64,000 nt of DNA, taken from assembly GCF_027744825.2 (NCBI RefSeq), contig NC_071350.1:496001-560000 (forward strand). Direction: 5' to 3'. The translations under genes and the position numbers were made by a program. Each line of letters starts with the position of its first letter. The first letter of the stretch is position 1. Origin of the DNA: Synchiropus splendidus (lineage: Eukaryota > Chordata > Actinopteri > Syngnathiformes > Callionymidae). This document shows positions 60,552 to 64,000 of this stretch, piece by piece. The notes beneath the pieces are model-generated. The model worked only from the letters and a program-made list of their open reading frames with translations. It did not search any database and was not told the origin of the DNA.

Positions 60552-63500
60552 CGTTCCGAAACCCACCTTATCTCAGGCTGAAAAGCGTTTTTGTGCATTG
60601 TGCCATAACTTTTCAGGAAAGCTTCAGAACATGAAATTTTAATTTCCCACTATAGCAGAAAGGGTCTTTCTAGTAGTTGCACATCAAATCTAAACTGTCT
60701 GAAGTGTTTTTCCAAAGTTATCAACACTTTTATGTTTGGCGTTCCGAAACCCACCTTATCTCAGGCTGAAAAGCGTTTTTACGCATTGTGCCATAACTTT
60801 TCAGGGAAGCTTCAGAACATGAAATTTTAACCTCCCACTATAGCAGAAAGGGTCTTTCTAGTAGGTGCAAATCAAATCTAAGCTGTCTGAAGTGTTTTTC
60901 GAAAGTTATCAACACTTTTATGTTTGGCGTTCCGAAACCCACCTTATCTCAGGCTGAAAAGCGTTTTTGTGCATTGTGCCATAACTTTTCAGGGAAGCTT
61001 CAGAACATGAAATTTTAACCTCCCACTATAGCAGAAAGGGTCTTTCTAGTAGTTGCACATCAAATCTAAGCTGTCAGAAGTGTATTTCAAAAGTTATCAA
61101 CACTTTTATGTTTGGCGTTCCGAAACCCACCTTATCTCAGGCTGAAAAGCGTTTTTGTGCATTGTGCCACAACTTTTCAGGGAAGCTTCAGAACATGAAA
61201 TTTTAACCTCCCACTATAGCAGAAAGGGTCTTTCTAGTAGGTGCACATCAAATCTAAGCTCTCTGAAGTGTTTTTCGAAAGTTATCAACACTTTTATGTT
61301 TGGCGTTCCGAAACCCACCTTATCTCAGGCTGAAAAGCGTTTTTGTGCATTGTGCCATAACTTTTCAGGGAAGCTTCAGAACATGTAATTTTAACCTCCC
61401 ACTATAGCAGAAAGGGTCTTGTCTTTCTAGTAGTTGCACATCAAATCTAAACTGTCTGAAGTGTTTTTCCAAAGTTATTAACACTTTTATGTTTGGCGTT
61501 CCGAAACCCACCTTATCTCAGGCTGAAAAGCGTTTTTGTGCATTGTGCCATAACTTTTCAGGGAAGCTTCAGAACATGAAATTTTAACCTCCCACTATAG
61601 CAGAAAGGGTCTTTCCAGTAGTGGCACATCAAATCTAAACTGTCTGAAGTGTTTTTCCAAAGTTATTAACACTTTTATGTTTGGCGTTCCGAAACCCACC
61701 TTATCTCAGGCTGAAAAGCGTTTTTGTGCATTGTGCCATAACTTTTCAGGGAAGCTTCAGAACATGAAATTTTAACCTCCCACTATAGCAGAAAGGGTCT
61801 TTCTAGTAGTTGCACATCAAATCTAAACTGTCTGAAGTGTTTTTCCAAAGTTATCAACACTTTTATGTTTGGCGTTCCGAAACCCACCTTATCTCAGGCT
61901 GAAAAGCGTTTTTACGCATTGTGCCATAACTTTTCAGGGAAGCTTCAGAACATGACATTTTAACCTCCCACTATAGCAGAAAGGGTCTTTCTAGTAGTTG
62001 CACATCAAATCTAAGCTGTCTGAAGTGTTTTTCAAAAGTTATCAACACTTTTATGTTTGGCGTTCCGAAACCCACCTTATCTCAGGCTGAAAAGCGTTTT
62101 TGTGCATTGTGCCATAACTTTTCAGGAAAGCTTCAGAACATGAAATTTTAACCTCCCACTATAGCAGAAAGGGTCTTTCTAGTAGTTGCACATCAAATCT
62201 AAACTGTGTGAAGTGTTTTTCCAAAGTTATCAACACTTTTATGTTTGGCGTTCCGAAACCCACCTTATCTCAGGCTGAAAAGCGTTTTTACGCATTGTGC
62301 CATAACTTTTCAGGGAAGCTTCAGAACATGAAATTTTAACCTCCCACTATAGCAGAAAGGGTCTTTCTAGTAGGTGCACATCAAATCTAAGCTCTCTGAA
62401 GTGTTTTTCGAAAGTTATCAACACTTTTATGTTTGGCGTTCCGAAACCCACCTTATCTCAGGCTGAAAAGCGTTTTTGTGCATTGTGCCATAACTTTTCA
62501 GGGAAGCTTCAGAACATGAAATTTTAACCTCCCACTATAGCAGAAAGGGTCTTTCTAGTAGGTGCACATCAAATCTAAGCTGTCTGAAGTGTTTTTCGAT
62601 AGTTATCAACACTTTTATGTTTGGCGTTCCGAAACCCACCTTATCTCAGGCTGAAAAGCGTTTTTGTGCATTGTGCCATAACTTTTCAGGGAAGCTTCAG
62701 AACATGAAATTTTAACCTCCCACTATAGCAGAAAGGGTCTTTCTAGTAGTTGCACATCAAATCTAAACTGTCTGAAGTGTTTTTCCAAAGTTATCAACAC
62801 TTTTATGTTTGGCGTTCCGAAACCCACCTTATCTCAGGCTGAAAAGCGTTTTTGTGCATTGTGCCATAACTTTTCAGGGAAGCTTCAGAACATGAAATTT
62901 TAACCTCCCACTATAGCAGAAAGGGTCTTTCTAGTAGTTGCACATCAAATCTAAGCTGTCTGAAGTGTTTTTCAAAAGTTATCAACACTTTTATGTTTGG
63001 CGTTCCGAAACCCACCTTATCTCAGGCTGAAAAGCGTTTTTGTGCATTGTGCCATAACTTTTCAGGGAAGCTTCAGAACATGAAATTTTAACCTCCCACT
63101 ATAGCAGAAAGGGTCTTTCTAGTAGTTGCACATCAAATCTAAACTGTCTGAAGTGTTTTTCCAAAGTTATTAACACTTTTATGTTTGGCGTTCCGAAACC
63201 CACCTTATCTCAGGCTGAAAAGCGTTTTTGTGCATTGTGCCATAACTTTTCAGGGAAGCTTCAGAACATGAAATTTTAACCTCCCACTATAGCAGAAAGG
63301 GTCTTTCTAGTAGTTGCACATCAAATCTAAACTGTCTGAAGTGTTTTTCCAAAGTTATTAACACTTTTATGTTTGGCGTTCCGAAACCCACCTTATCTCA
63401 GGCTGAAAAGCGTTTTTGTGCATTGTGCCATAACTTTTCAGGGAAGCTTCAGAACATGAAATTTTAACCTCCCACTATAGCAGAAAGGGTCTTTCTAGTA

Positions 63501-64000
63501 GTTGCACATCAAATCTAAACTGTCTGAAGTGTTTTTCCAAAGTTATCAACACTTTTATGTTTGGCGTTCCGAAACCCACCTTATCTCAGGCTGAAAAGCG
63601 TTTTTACGCATTGTGCCATAACTTTTCAGGGAAGCTTCAGAACATGAAATTTTAACCTCCCACTATAGCAGAAAGGGTCTTTCTAGTAGGTGCACATCAA
63701 ATCTAAGCTCTCTGAAGTGTTTTTCGAAAGTTATCAACACTTTTATGTTTGGCGTTCCGAAACCCACCTTATCTCAGGCTGAAAAGCGTTTTTGTGCATT
63801 GTGCCATAACTTTTCAGGGAAGCTTCAGAACATGAAATTTTAACCTCCCACTATAGCAGAAAGGGTCTTTCTAGTAGTTGCACATCAAATCTAAACTGTC
63901 TGAAGTGTTTTTCCAAAGTTATCAACACTTTTATGTTTGGCGTTCCGAAACCCACCTTATCTCAGGCTGAAAAGCGTTTTTGTGCATTGTGCCATAACTT
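60552..64000 (+). repeat. Long block, copy 2, cut by the window end
   Basis: This is the partner of 46625-50073. It still matches where the window stops, so its true length is unknown. A private 'gtatttcaaaag' lies near 61082. Confidence 0.9.
61304..61496 (+). repeat. 193-bp marked monomer, copy 4
   Basis: The GTCTT duplication is at 61416-61425, with 'catgtaat'. It is followed by a 'ccagtagtggc' monomer as in copies 1 and 2. Confidence 0.95.

Larger units (their letters stand above)
1..64000 (+). repeat. 188-bp satellite DNA array, about 340 monomers
   Basis: The same 188-bp unit repeats head to tail across the whole window. The phase of 'cgttccgaaa' is 188k+1 up to about 47.4 kb and moves only by +5 at each of four 5-bp duplications, plus one +1/-1 homopolymer pair. 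63980/188 gives about 340 units. Most monomers differ from one another at only a few diagnostic sites, so identity is high (roughly 94-99% by eye, not computed). No inversion, foreign insertion or unique flank is visible, so the array continues past both ends. Known biology: arrays of this kind form centromeric or pericentromeric heterochromatin in eukaryotes. A centromeric role is inference only, because nothing in the sequence proves CENH3/CENP-A binding. I do not recognise the family or species. Confidence 0.99.

Noticed and set aside
36136..61388. Plus-strand open reading frames of 63-79 codons (36136, 37264, 41212, 41776, 42716, 43280, 45724, 47040, 54247, 61155)
   Set aside because: Most open only because one substitution removes the TAA at monomer positions 55-57 (usually TAA to CAA). 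They start at TTG, or at GTG for 54247. They run into the next monomer in a shifted frame and stop at the same TTTTAA. 188 is not a multiple of 3, and the frames carry no recognisable domain.
1..64000. CRISPR array
   Set aside because: There are no short repeats separated by unique spacers. The whole 188-bp unit is repeated and no cas-like gene exists.
1..64000. tRNA, 5S rRNA or snRNA-derived repeat
   Set aside because: I see no A/B-box spacing, no cloverleaf potential and no recognisable 5S or U-RNA core in the monomer on either strand.

Overview
The whole window is one uninterrupted tandem array of a single satellite DNA monomer, 188 bp long and 38% GC. About 340 head-to-tail copies fill it from base 1 to base 64000, all in the same orientation. 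I see no flanking unique sequence, no transposon insertion, no RNA gene and no credible protein-coding gene. An array this long and uniform points to a eukaryotic genome and to centromeric, pericentromeric or other constitutive heterochromatin. I do not recognise the monomer and cannot name the species. Satellites of roughly 170-190 bp are common in plants, fishes and insects. CpG is under-represented in the monomer (3 seen, about 7 expected from base composition), which weakly favours a genome with CpG methylation.

I number monomer positions from the c of 'cgttccgaaa' (window base 1). Monomers differ mainly at linked diagnostic sites: 42-43 (GT or AC), 67 (A or G), 126 (T or G), 143 (G or A), 146 (G or C), 162 (A, C or G) and 171 (C or T). 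Three 3'-half haplotypes dominate: alpha (T126 G143 G146 A162), beta (T126 A143 G146 C162) and gamma (G126 G143 C146 G162, usually with AC at 42-43). A fourth, delta, is gamma with G146. A five-monomer order (beta with T171, beta, alpha, beta with A67, gamma; 940 bp) recurs at 6581, 21809, 33089 and 59424 and looks like an ancestral higher-order repeat.

Layout. 1-9400 and 9401-17860 are two tandem copies of a macro-unit of 50 and 45 monomers. They match through shared rare variants, and a decayed third partial copy follows to about 20680. 20681-30268 carries many private substitutions and little recent duplication, plus a compensating +1T/-1T pair near 28.8-29.2 kb. 30269-46624 is a patchwork of dispersed or tandem block duplications with offsets of 5, 8, 16, 21, 23 and 27 monomers. 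46625-64000 holds a marked 193-bp monomer with a 5-bp GTCTT duplication, present four times. It also holds a tandem pair of 1509-bp blocks (49262-52279), a 19/20-monomer-offset block pair (52656-58295), and a block starting at 46625 that recurs at 60552 and runs to the window end.

Nothing here acts as an operon or pathway. The information lies in the record of unequal exchange: nested duplications whose relative order can be read, and chimeric monomers that pin exchange breakpoints to within a few tens of bases. All short open reading frames are by-products of single substitutions that remove a stop codon from the repeat.
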